Shown here one piece after another: positions 1 through 5,040 of a stretch of 13,124 nt of DNA. Under the pieces are notes generated by a model. That model did not search any database. It was not told the origin of the DNA and saw only the letters and a list, made by a program, of their open reading frames with translations. Each line of letters begins with the position of its first letter. Positions within the stretch are counted from its first letter, which is position 1. The stretch lies in assembly GCA_003488965.1 (NCBI GenBank), contig DNJW01000246.1, positions 4,039 to 17,162 on the forward strand, read 5' to 3'. The translations under genes and the position numbers were made by a program. Source of the DNA: Lachnospiraceae bacterium (GTDB taxonomy: Bacteria; Bacillota; Clostridia; Lachnospirales; Lachnospiraceae).

Positions 1-260
1 GTCCATTCAAAGTTTTCTCCTTCAGCCGCCGCTTTCAGGTTTTCTGCTGTGCTTCCGATACCGTTGTTTAACAGCTTGTACCACATTTTTGCATGCTCTT
101 TTTCATTATTTGCAGTCTCTTCAAAAATAGCGGCAATCTGTACATAACCGTCTTTCTTTGCTTTAGACGCAAAATAAGAATATTTATTCCTCGCCTGTGA
201 TTCCCCGGCAAACGCTGCCTGTAAATTTGCTTCTGTTTTTGTCCCTTTTAAATCTGCCAT
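1..260 (-). CDS. rbr: Rubrerythrin, N-terminal part (cut by window edge)
   Basis: Rubrerythrins are cytoplasmic non-haem di-iron proteins that reduce hydrogen peroxide in anaerobes. Eighty-six full codons are visible, starting MADLKGTKTE at an ATG at 258-260. A good AAGGAG site lies 8 bases upstream. The ferritin-like four-helix domain begins at once: GESQARNKY carries Glu20, and the FEETANNEKEHAKMW helix carries Glu53 and His56. These match the di-iron ligand pattern (E, then ExxH). The C-terminal rubredoxin-like [FeS4] domain would lie beyond the left edge, so I cannot tell a classical rubrerythrin from one lacking it. It follows pdxK on the same strand with a 126-bp AT-rich gap, which suggests its own promoter. 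The family call is secure. Confidence 0.93.
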   Translation of the reverse strand, partial: MADLKGTKTEANLQAAFAGESQARNKYSYFASKAKKDGYVQIAAIFEETANNEKEHAKMWYKLLNNGIGSTAENLKAAAEGENFEW

Positions 261-334
261 TTCTTTACTCCTTTGTTTCTGTAATATTGTATGATTTTGT
301 TGTTTTATAAATATATATTAGTGTATCATATAAT

Positions 335-363
335 TTTATAATAGGGAATAAAATAAATATAAA
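335..363 (-). promoter_or_regulatory. Weak candidate promoter for rubrerythrin
   Basis: The gap between pdxK and rubrerythrin is very AT-rich. Reading the minus strand, TTTATA and TATAAA are separated by 17 bases, about 75 bases before the rubrerythrin ATG. In such AT-rich sequence this match could be chance; TATGAT at 325-330 is an alternative -10. No convincing operator is visible. Confidence 0.3.
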
Positions 364-386
364 GTTTTCATGCCATATCCGTTCCC

Positions 387-1223
387 TTAATCCCGTTCCA
401 AGGTATATAGTATCTCTTCAAAACATACGCCGTCAGTACTTGGAATCTCTAATTCAACCGATTTTAAAATTCCTGCCCTTACAAAATCCGAGGCCTTCTG
501 CACTGATTTTTCGAAATCCACGCCGTTTACCGCATCCGCCGCTATAATGGATGCGAACACATCCCCTGTACCGGAACGCTCCGCCCCCGCTTTATGCACC
601 TGTATCATTTTCGGCGGCTTTCCTTTTTCCGCAGCATAGCTTGCAATAAATTCCCCTTGAGGAATCCCTGTTATCACCACTTTTTCCGGTCCTTTGTTCA
701 TCAGCTTCTTTGCCATATGGCAAAGTTCCTCCTCCGCCCACTCCTTTTCTTTATATATGGTATCTGTCAGACGGCAGCATTCTGTCAGATTAGGCGTAAT
801 AATGTCCGCATATTCGATAAGCCTCTCCATTTCCACGCACATCTCTTCTGTATAAGTAGCATATATTCTGCCGTTGTCGCCCATCACCGGGTCTACAATT
901 ACTTTTGTCCTCCCGCTGCGAAACTCACGGATAAAATGAATTACCGTTTCTATCTGTGCCTTGGAGCCAAGAAAACCGGTGGCAATCCCTTCGAATTTAA
1001 GCCCCAGCCTCCGCCATTGGGCAATATATTCGCCCATTCTGTCCGTATAATCGTCAAAAAAATACTCCCCATACCCCATATGGTTGGAAAGAATCGAAGT
1101 CGGCACCGGGCAGCACTGTATACCGAGATAGGAAATAATAGGAAGAGAAACTGTCAGGGAACACCTTCCAAACCCTGACATATCATTAATAACCGCTATT
1201 TTTTTCTGATGATTATGGGACAT
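387..1223 (-). CDS. pdxY: Pyridoxamine/pyridoxal kinase (PfkB/ribokinase superfamily)
   Basis: The 278-residue protein would phosphorylate pyridoxal or pyridoxamine with ATP in the cytoplasm, salvaging vitamin B6 to make PLP. It opens with KIAVINDMSGFGRCSLTVSLP, the N-terminal signature of the pyridoxal kinase branch. Further on are DPVMGDNG (residues 111-118), ITPN (142-145) and the C-terminal anion-hole/catalytic motif SGTGD with Asp221. Length is normal for the family. The ATG at 1221-1223 is preceded by an AGGAGAAGGAG-type site and a perfect consensus promoter. No clear terminator follows it; two copies of GGAACGG sit around the stop codon. The Firmicute enzymes of this type are usually named pyridoxamine kinase; the PdxY/PdxK/ThiD-like distinction cannot be settled from sequence alone, so the symbol is tentative. 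Confidence 0.9.
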   Translation of the reverse strand: MSHNHQKKIAVINDMSGFGRCSLTVSLPIISYLGIQCCPVPTSILSNHMGYGEYFFDDYTDRMGEYIAQWRRLGLKFEGIATGFLGSKAQIETVIHFIREFRSGRTKVIVDPVMGDNGRIYATYTEEMCVEMERLIEYADIITPNLTECCRLTDTIYKEKEWAEEELCHMAKKLMNKGPEKVVITGIPQGEFIASYAAEKGKPPKMIQVHKAGAERSGTGDVFASIIAADAVNGVDFEKSVQKASDFVRAGILKSVELEIPSTDGVCFEEILYTLERD

Positions 1224-1272
1224 CGCTTCTTTCTCCTTCTCCTGTCTTGCTTACTGCTAACTTTCTCCACCA

Positions 1273-1301
1273 ATTATATGTTTTCTTCATTTCCCTGTCA
1301 A
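1273..1301 (-). promoter_or_regulatory. Consensus sigma-A promoter of the pyridoxamine kinase gene
   Basis: On the minus strand TTGACA (1296-1301) and TATAAT (1273-1278) are separated by exactly 17 bases, a 12/12 match to the housekeeping consensus. Transcription would start near 1266, giving a leader of about 43 bases before the ATG at 1223. The -35 lies only 18 bp from the left end of the palindromic element. Confidence 0.88.
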
Positions 1302-1319
1302 CAAGAAGGATTTTTGTTT

Positions 1320-1643
1320 AAAGGAAACAATGCAGCCCGGCATGCTTCTCCTGTCCGCTCCGGTGTCCGGCATCCGTCTCTTGTCTGGTTTTTTGCGTTA
1401 TTTTGGATGACAGATGTTTCTTAACAAAAGACTGGGAAAGTTCTAGGGTAAATCGCCCATGGATGGGCGATTTAGGAAATACGGGACACGGATGTCCCTT
1501 ATTTCCGCCCCGGACGGTACCGACATTTGCTCTCTTTTGTTTAGAAACATCCCATCCAAAATTTTGCAAAAAACCAGACAAGCAGACGGATGCCGGACAC
1601 CGGAGCGGGCAGGAGAAGTATGCTGGGCTGCATTGTTTCCTTT
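1320..1643. repeat. 324-bp imperfect palindromic element (two ~112-bp inverted arms with hairpin core)
   Basis: The left arm (1320-1431) and the reverse complement of the right arm (1533-1643) match at 102 of about 112 positions, with two short indels and a few substitutions. Both termini begin AAAGGAAACAATGCAGCCC read inward. Homology stops abruptly outside the termini, as expected for a discrete element. The 101-bp centre holds two further hairpins. No convincing target-site duplication is seen and no ORF is credible: reading frames on both strands give the same peptide simply because the DNA is palindromic. It fills the space between the divergent pdxK and alcohol dehydrogenase promoters and overlaps neither. 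A MITE-like non-autonomous element is the best guess; a structured intergenic repeat family is the alternative. Confidence 0.85.
1449..1506. repeat. Two abutting hairpins in the core of the palindromic element
   Basis: The first hairpin (1449-1474) has perfect 12-bp arms, TAAATCGCCCAT and its complement, around a central GG. The second (1475-1506) begins at the next base and has 14-bp arms (GGAAATACGGGACA against its complement, one mismatch) around a CGGA tetraloop-size centre. Neither is followed by a T-run on either strand, so they do not look like intrinsic terminators. Confidence 0.85.
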
Positions 1644-1667
1644 CAAGTATTAAATTTTTAGGATTCA

Positions 1668-1696
1668 TTGCCTTATTTTCCCTAATAGGCTATAAT
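1668..1696 (+). promoter_or_regulatory. Sigma-A promoter of the alcohol dehydrogenase gene
   Basis: TTGCCT (1668-1673) and TATAAT (1691-1696) are separated by 17 bases. The start would be near 1703, leaving a 5' leader of about 120 bases. The leader has a weak pairing of GGGCAG (1742-1747) with CTGCCC (1792-1797) but no riboswitch I recognise. The -35 begins 24 bp after the right end of the palindromic element. Confidence 0.82.
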
Positions 1697-1825
1697 AAAC
1701 ATACATTGCAGCGCGGTTTCGTCCTATGTTCCGGACAACAGGGGCAGGGCAAAACCGGCATATGAGCGTTAACCATCCCTGAGCAAGCTGCTGCCCGGGG
1801 GAATCATAACCAATGGAGGTATATA

Positions 1826-3007
1826 ATGAGCAGATTTACGTTACCAAGAGACATTTATCACGGAAAAGGCTGTCTTGCCGAACTGAAAAACCTGAAAGGG
1901 AAAAAGGCAATTCTTGTTGTAGGCGGAGGTTCCATGAAGCGCCAAGGTTTTCTTGACAAAGCAGTGGAATATCTGAAGGAAGGCGGCATGGAAGTCAGCC
2001 TGTTTGAAGGAGTAGAGCCGGATCCGTCTGTAGAAACAGTTATGAAAGGCGCGCAGGCAATGCGTGATTTCGAGCCGGACTGGATTGTTGCCATGGGAGG
2101 CGGTTCTCCTATTGATGCAGCCAAAGCAATGTGGGCGTTTTACGAATATCCCGATACTACTTTTGAAGATTTATGCATTCCCTTCAATTTCCCGCAGCTG
2201 CGCCAGAAAGCTAAATTTGCAGCGATTCCTTCCACTTCCGGAACCGCTACCGAAGTTACCGCTTTTTCTGTAATTACCGACTATGCGGCAGGCGTTAAAT
2301 ATCCTTTGGCCGATTTTAATATTACACCGGATGTTGCCATTGTAGACCCGGACCTTGTTGCAGCGCTTCCGCCGAAGCAGGTGGCTTATACAGGAATGGA
2401 TGCCCTGACCCATGCGATTGAAGCTTATGTGTCCACCCTGCACTGTGCTTTTACGGATCCGCTGGCACTTCAGGCAATCGAAATGGTATTCGATTATCTC
2501 CCCGCTTCCTACAACGGCAATATGGATGCCAGAGAAGAAATGCATTATGCACAGTGTCTGGCCGGAATGGCATTTTCCAATGCATTGCTCGGTATCGTAC
2601 ATTCCATGGCTCATAAAACAGGCGCCGCTTTCTCCACCGGACACATTACTCATGGATGTGCCAACGCAATGTACCTTCCTTATGTTATCAAATATAATGC
2701 AAAGGAACCTGCCGCTGCGTTCCGCTATGCGGAAATTGCCCGCAGGATGGGACTGCCCGGAAATTCCGAACAAGCTTTAATCAACAGCTTATGTGATAAA
2801 ATCGATGCTTTCAATGTAAAATTGAATATTCCGAAAACCTTAAAGGAATTCGGTATTGACGAAACCGAATTCAAGGAGAAAATCGCAAAAATATCCGAGC
2901 TGGCCGTAGGCGATGCATGCACCGGTTCCAATCCCAGAACGATTGACCCTGCTGCTATGGAAAAATTGTTTACCTGCATTTATTATGGTACGGAAGTTGA
3001 TTTTTAA
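1826..3007 (+). CDS. Iron-containing alcohol dehydrogenase (group III, BdhA/AdhB-like)
   Basis: A 393-residue cytoplasmic NAD(P)H-dependent oxidoreductase that would interconvert an aldehyde and an alcohol, probably as a fermentative electron sink. The N-terminal Rossmann-like half has VVGGGSMKRQG (32-42) and the dinucleotide motif GGGSPIDAAK (91-100). PSTSGTATEV (136-144) follows. The metal site is complete: Asp192 and His196 in MDALTHAIEAYVS, His263 in SMAHKTGA and His276 in THGCAN. Length is normal and there is no fused aldehyde dehydrogenase domain, so it is not AdhE. The ATG is set by GGAGG six bases upstream. It is the only plus-strand gene in the window and is monocistronic, ended by a strong hairpin at 3048-3077. 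Substrate (ethanol, butanol, propanediol or lactaldehyde class) and NADH versus NADPH preference cannot be read from the sequence. Confidence 0.93.
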   Translation: MSRFTLPRDIYHGKGCLAELKNLKGKKAILVVGGGSMKRQGFLDKAVEYLKEGGMEVSLFEGVEPDPSVETVMKGAQAMRDFEPDWIVAMGGGSPIDAAKAMWAFYEYPDTTFEDLCIPFNFPQLRQKAKFAAIPSTSGTATEVTAFSVITDYAAGVKYPLADFNITPDVAIVDPDLVAALPPKQVAYTGMDALTHAIEAYVSTLHCAFTDPLALQAIEMVFDYLPASYNGNMDAREEMHYAQCLAGMAFSNALLGIVHSMAHKTGAAFSTGHITHGCANAMYLPYVIKYNAKEPAAAFRYAEIARRMGLPGNSEQALINSLCDKIDAFNVKLNIPKTLKEFGIDETEFKEKIAKISELAVGDACTGSNPRTIDPAAMEKLFTCIYYGTEVDF

Positions 3008-3042
3008 ACGAATTGTCAGAAAATCTGATTGACTAAAACCAG

Positions 3043-3082
3043 AAAAACAGCGGGAATGCTTATCTGCATTCCCGCTGCTTTA
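3043..3082. terminator. Bidirectional intrinsic terminator between alcohol dehydrogenase and tRNA-Arg
   Basis: Perfect 12-bp arms, CAGCGGGAATGC (3048-3059) and its complement (3066-3077), flank a 6-base loop. The plus side is followed only by CTTTAT, a modest U-tract for the dehydrogenase transcript. The minus side is followed by TTTTTCTGG, a better U-tract that would end the tRNA transcript. It lies midway between the two converging units. Confidence 0.85.
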
Positions 3083-3089
3083 TAATCAC

Positions 3090-3163
3090 CGTGCGTTAGA
3101 GGATTCGAACCCCCGACCTTTTGGTCCGTAGCCAAACGCTCTATCCAGCTGAGCTAAACGCAC
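3090..3163 (-). tRNA. tRNA-Arg, anticodon ACG
   Basis: The minus strand folds as a standard cloverleaf. The acceptor GTGCGTT pairs with AACGCAC, the D-stem is GCTC/GAGC, and the anticodon stem TTTGG/CCAAA encloses the loop CTACGGA with anticodon ACG. The T-loop is TTCGAAT. The discriminator base is G and CCA is not encoded. The first anticodon A should be deaminated to inosine by TadA so that one tRNA reads CGU, CGC and CGA. It is a lone tRNA gene with its own promoter, leader hairpin and terminator. Confidence 0.96.
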
Positions 3164-3167
3164 ATCC

Positions 3168-3224
3168 TTGCGGACGTCCCTATAACCCATATAGCTATAT
3201 GATTTATATAGATACCGTCCGCAA
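3168..3224 (-). other. Structured 5' leader of tRNA-Arg (inverted repeat)
   Basis: Nine-base arms TTGCGGACG (3168-3176) and CGTCCGCAA (3216-3224) enclose a 39-bp AT-rich interior containing the 14-bp palindrome CATATAGCTATATG (3188-3201). The predicted transcription start (about 3225) puts the precursor's 5' end right at the base of this stem, a few bases ahead of the mature tRNA. It probably forms a leader helix removed by RNase P. Confidence 0.6.
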
Positions 3225-3231
3225 CGATTCT

Positions 3232-3260
3232 ATTTTACATGCTTATCCCACAATTGTCAA
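3232..3260 (-). promoter_or_regulatory. Sigma-A promoter of tRNA-Arg
   Basis: TTGACA (3255-3260) and TAAAAT (3232-3237) on the minus strand have a 17-base spacer. The promoter sits 17 bp past the trpB2 stop codon, so the tRNA is transcribed independently. Confidence 0.85.
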
Positions 3261-3276
3261 GCTGTTATAAAAATTT

Positions 3277-4659
3277 TTACTCATTTCCGGGAAATGAAGG
3301 AATTCCTGCAAATCCTTTTTGCAAATCTTCATCCGTAGGGATATAATCTGACATTTCTCCATCATGGAATTTGCCGTAAGCTACCATATCAAAATACCCG
3401 GTTCCGGTAAGACCGAAAACAATGGTCTTTTCTTCCCCTGTTTCCTTGCATTTAACCGCTTCGTCTATGGCAACTTTAATTGCATGGGAGCTTTCCGGCG
3501 CGGGAAGGATACCTTCCACTCTTGCAAACTGCTCCGCCGCCTTGAATACTTCTGTCTGTTCCACGCTGACAGCCTCTAACAGCCCGTCATGATACAATTG
3601 GGAAACGATAGAACTCATCCCATGATATCTTAAACCCCCGGCATGATTGGGTGCCGGCATAAAGCAGCTTCCGAGAGTATACATCTTTGCCAGCGGACAT
3701 ACTTTTCCGGTATCGCAGAAATCATAAACGTATTTGCCCCTTGTCAGGCTCGGACAGGATGCAGGTTCCACTGCAATAATCCTATAGTCCGCTTCCCCTC
3801 TTAATTTCTCACCTACAAAAGGCGAAATCAAACCGCCCAAGTTGGAGCCCCCTCCGGCACAGCCGATAATAATATCCGGCTTGATATCGTATTTATTCAA
3901 CGCCGCCTTTGTTTCTTCCCCGATAATTGACTGATGAAGAAGTACCTGTGACAGTACGCTTCCCAGTACATAACGGTATCCTTCCCTGCTGGTGGCGGCT
4001 TCTACCGCTTCCGAAATCGCACATCCCAGGCTTCCGCCCGTTCCGGGAAATTCAGCAAGAATTTTCCGTCCTACATTCGTAGTATCGGAAGGCGAAGGTG
4101 TTACGTCCGCCCCATAGGTACGCATCACTTCCCGGCGGAAAGGCTTCTGCTCATAAGAAACCTTTACCATATATACTTTACAGTCTAAGTCAAAGTACGC
4201 ACATGCCATAGACAAAGCCGTGCCCCACTGTCCCGCTCCCGTTTCGGTAGTCACGCCCTTCAGTCCCTGCTGCTTTGCGTAATAGGCTTGGGCAATGGCA
4301 GAATTCAGCTTGTGGCTGCCGCTGGTGTTATTTCCCTCAAACTTGTAATAAATTTTTGCCGGAGTATCCAGCTTTTTCTCCAAGCAGTAAGCACGCACCA
4401 AGGGCGCCGGACGGTACATTTTATAAAAGTCCTGAATTTCCTGCGGAATATCGATATAGGCATCCGTATCATTCAGTTCCTGCCTTACCAGTTCATCGCA
4501 GAATACTCCCTGCAGTTCTTCAAAGGTCATAGGCTTCAGCGTTCCGGGATTTAACAGCGGTGCCGGCTTGTTCTTCATATCGGCACGTACATTATACCAC
4601 TGTTTCGGCATTTCGCTTTCTTCCAAATAGATTTTGTAGGGTACTTTTTTCTCTGACAT
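3277..4659 (-). CDS. trpB2: TrpB2-type tryptophan synthase beta-like PLP enzyme
   Basis: This PLP enzyme would condense indole with serine (or phosphoserine) to make tryptophan. From the upstream start the protein is 462 residues, clearly longer than the ~400-residue TrpB1, with the extra N-terminal segment (MSEKKVPYKIYLEESEMPKQ) typical of the TrpB2 branch. The PLP lysine is Lys119 in NNTSGSHKLNS, ETGAGQWG (141-148) is the substrate loop, and GCAGGGSNLGG (268-278) binds the cofactor phosphate; numbering is from the upstream ATG. AAGGAG at 4667-4672 is one base from the ATG at 4665 but seven from the ATG at 4659, so the second Met is the likely start (460 residues). No trpA or other trp gene is adjacent, so it probably works alone on free indole. 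A Trp-specific T-box controls it. A short hairpin (3281-3297) over the last codons, followed by a T-rich tract, is only a weak terminator candidate. Confidence 0.93.
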   Translation of the reverse strand: MSEKKVPYKIYLEESEMPKQWYNVRADMKNKPAPLLNPGTLKPMTFEELQGVFCDELVRQELNDTDAYIDIPQEIQDFYKMYRPAPLVRAYCLEKKLDTPAKIYYKFEGNNTSGSHKLNSAIAQAYYAKQQGLKGVTTETGAGQWGTALSMACAYFDLDCKVYMVKVSYEQKPFRREVMRTYGADVTPSPSDTTNVGRKILAEFPGTGGSLGCAISEAVEAATSREGYRYVLGSVLSQVLLHQSIIGEETKAALNKYDIKPDIIIGCAGGGSNLGGLISPFVGEKLRGEADYRIIAVEPASCPSLTRGKYVYDFCDTGKVCPLAKMYTLGSCFMPAPNHAGGLRYHGMSSIVSQLYHDGLLEAVSVEQTEVFKAAEQFARVEGILPAPESSHAIKVAIDEAVKCKETGEEKTIVFGLTGTGYFDMVAYGKFHDGEMSDYIPTDEDLQKGFAGIPSFPGNE

Positions 4660-4666
4660 TTCCATT

Positions 4667-4672
4667 CTCCTT
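4667..4672 (-). promoter_or_regulatory. Ribosome binding site that decides the trpB2 start
   Basis: AAGGAG on the minus strand is one base from the upstream in-frame ATG (4663-4665) and seven bases from the second (4657-4659). Normal spacing favours the second. Confidence 0.75.
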
Positions 4673-4712
4673 TCTTTTTACTGCCGGGTATTTTTATTTT
4701 AGGACCATACAC

Positions 4713-4748
4713 AAAAAAATCCCATCCCGGCTCTGTGCCGGGACAGGA
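4713..4748 (-). terminator. T-box intrinsic terminator
   Basis: A seven-bp GC stem (TCCCGGC, 5-base loop, GCCGGGA) with weaker outer pairing is followed by ATGGGATTTTTTT. The 5' flank GTCCTG can alternatively pair with the T-box bulge region to form the antiterminator. It may also stop read-through from the glucosidase gene, which has no terminator of its own. Confidence 0.9.
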
Positions 4749-4998
4749 CATTCATTCTCATTCCTGCGGTGCCACCCTGCTTGATGCATTGCTGCATCCT
4801 CTCATGATATGCCAACACATATCCGCTTTTTAACGGAGTCTCTCCTCCGGCGCCCTTACTCCAAAAAGCAAAATCCATGCTTTTCTTTTCCGCTTGCTCT
4901 CCAAAGCCCATTCCATACGGCAATCCGTACCGCAATCCCACCTCCTGCGGCTCTCTGTGACATCTCCACTGTATGTACTTACGCTTCATCATTGATTT
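4713..4998 (-). ncRNA. T-box riboswitch, tryptophan-specific, upstream of trpB2
   Basis: The leader senses uncharged tRNA-Trp and lets transcription into trpB2 continue. Stem I is readable: GAAGC (4983-4987) pairs with GCTTT (4903-4907), and CATAC (4971-4975) pairs with GTATG (4914-4918). Between them lies a specifier loop with AGTA (4976-4979) opposite GAA (4911-4913), the loop E arrangement. The triplet right after GAA is TGG (4908-4910), the Trp codon. The conserved T-box AGGGTGGCACCGC is at 4766-4778. The terminator is TCCCGGC/GCCGGGA (4725-4743) followed by seven Ts (4713-4719). The start is placed from the promoter at 5004-5032. Regulation by Trp-tRNA charging is established for this RNA class; the specifier assignment is my reading of the fold. 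Confidence 0.95.
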
Positions 4999-5003
4999 AT
5001 TCT

Positions 5004-5032
5004 ATTTTATGCAATTTTGCCGGAAAAGTCAA
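5004..5032 (-). promoter_or_regulatory. Sigma-A promoter of the T-box/trpB2 unit
   Basis: TTGACT (5027-5032) and TAAAAT (5004-5009) on the minus strand have a 17-base spacer. The -35 starts 8 bp after the glucosidase stop codon. The transcript would start near 4998, about 10 bases ahead of Stem I. Confidence 0.85.
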
Positions 5033-5040
5033 TGCTTTTT

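Noticed and set aside
326..343. PerR-like box in front of rubrerythrin
   Set aside because: One half-site resembles TATAAT but the other half does not match; the whole gap is AT-rich so such matches are expected by chance.
1300..1665. Target-site duplication flanking the palindrome
   Set aside because: The flanks (left ...TTTTTGTTT, right CAAGTATT...) share only T-rich character, not a clear direct repeat.
1318..1765. Overlapping ORFs on both strands sharing a Cys/Gly/His-rich peptide (DAGHRSGQEK..AGLHCFL)
   Set aside because: The same peptide appears on opposite strands only because the DNA is an inverted repeat; no ribosome site or coding bias supports either frame.
3281..3297. Intrinsic terminator at the end of trpB2
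   Set aside because: The TCATTTCC/GGAAATGA stem overlaps the last codons, has almost no loop, is AT-rich, and the T-run starts several bases later.
4699..4992. 97-residue ORF over the T-box leader (possible leader peptide with several Trp codons)
   Set aside because: The Trp codons fall within conserved T-box structures; the RNA fold explains the sequence and no ribosome site precedes the ATG.
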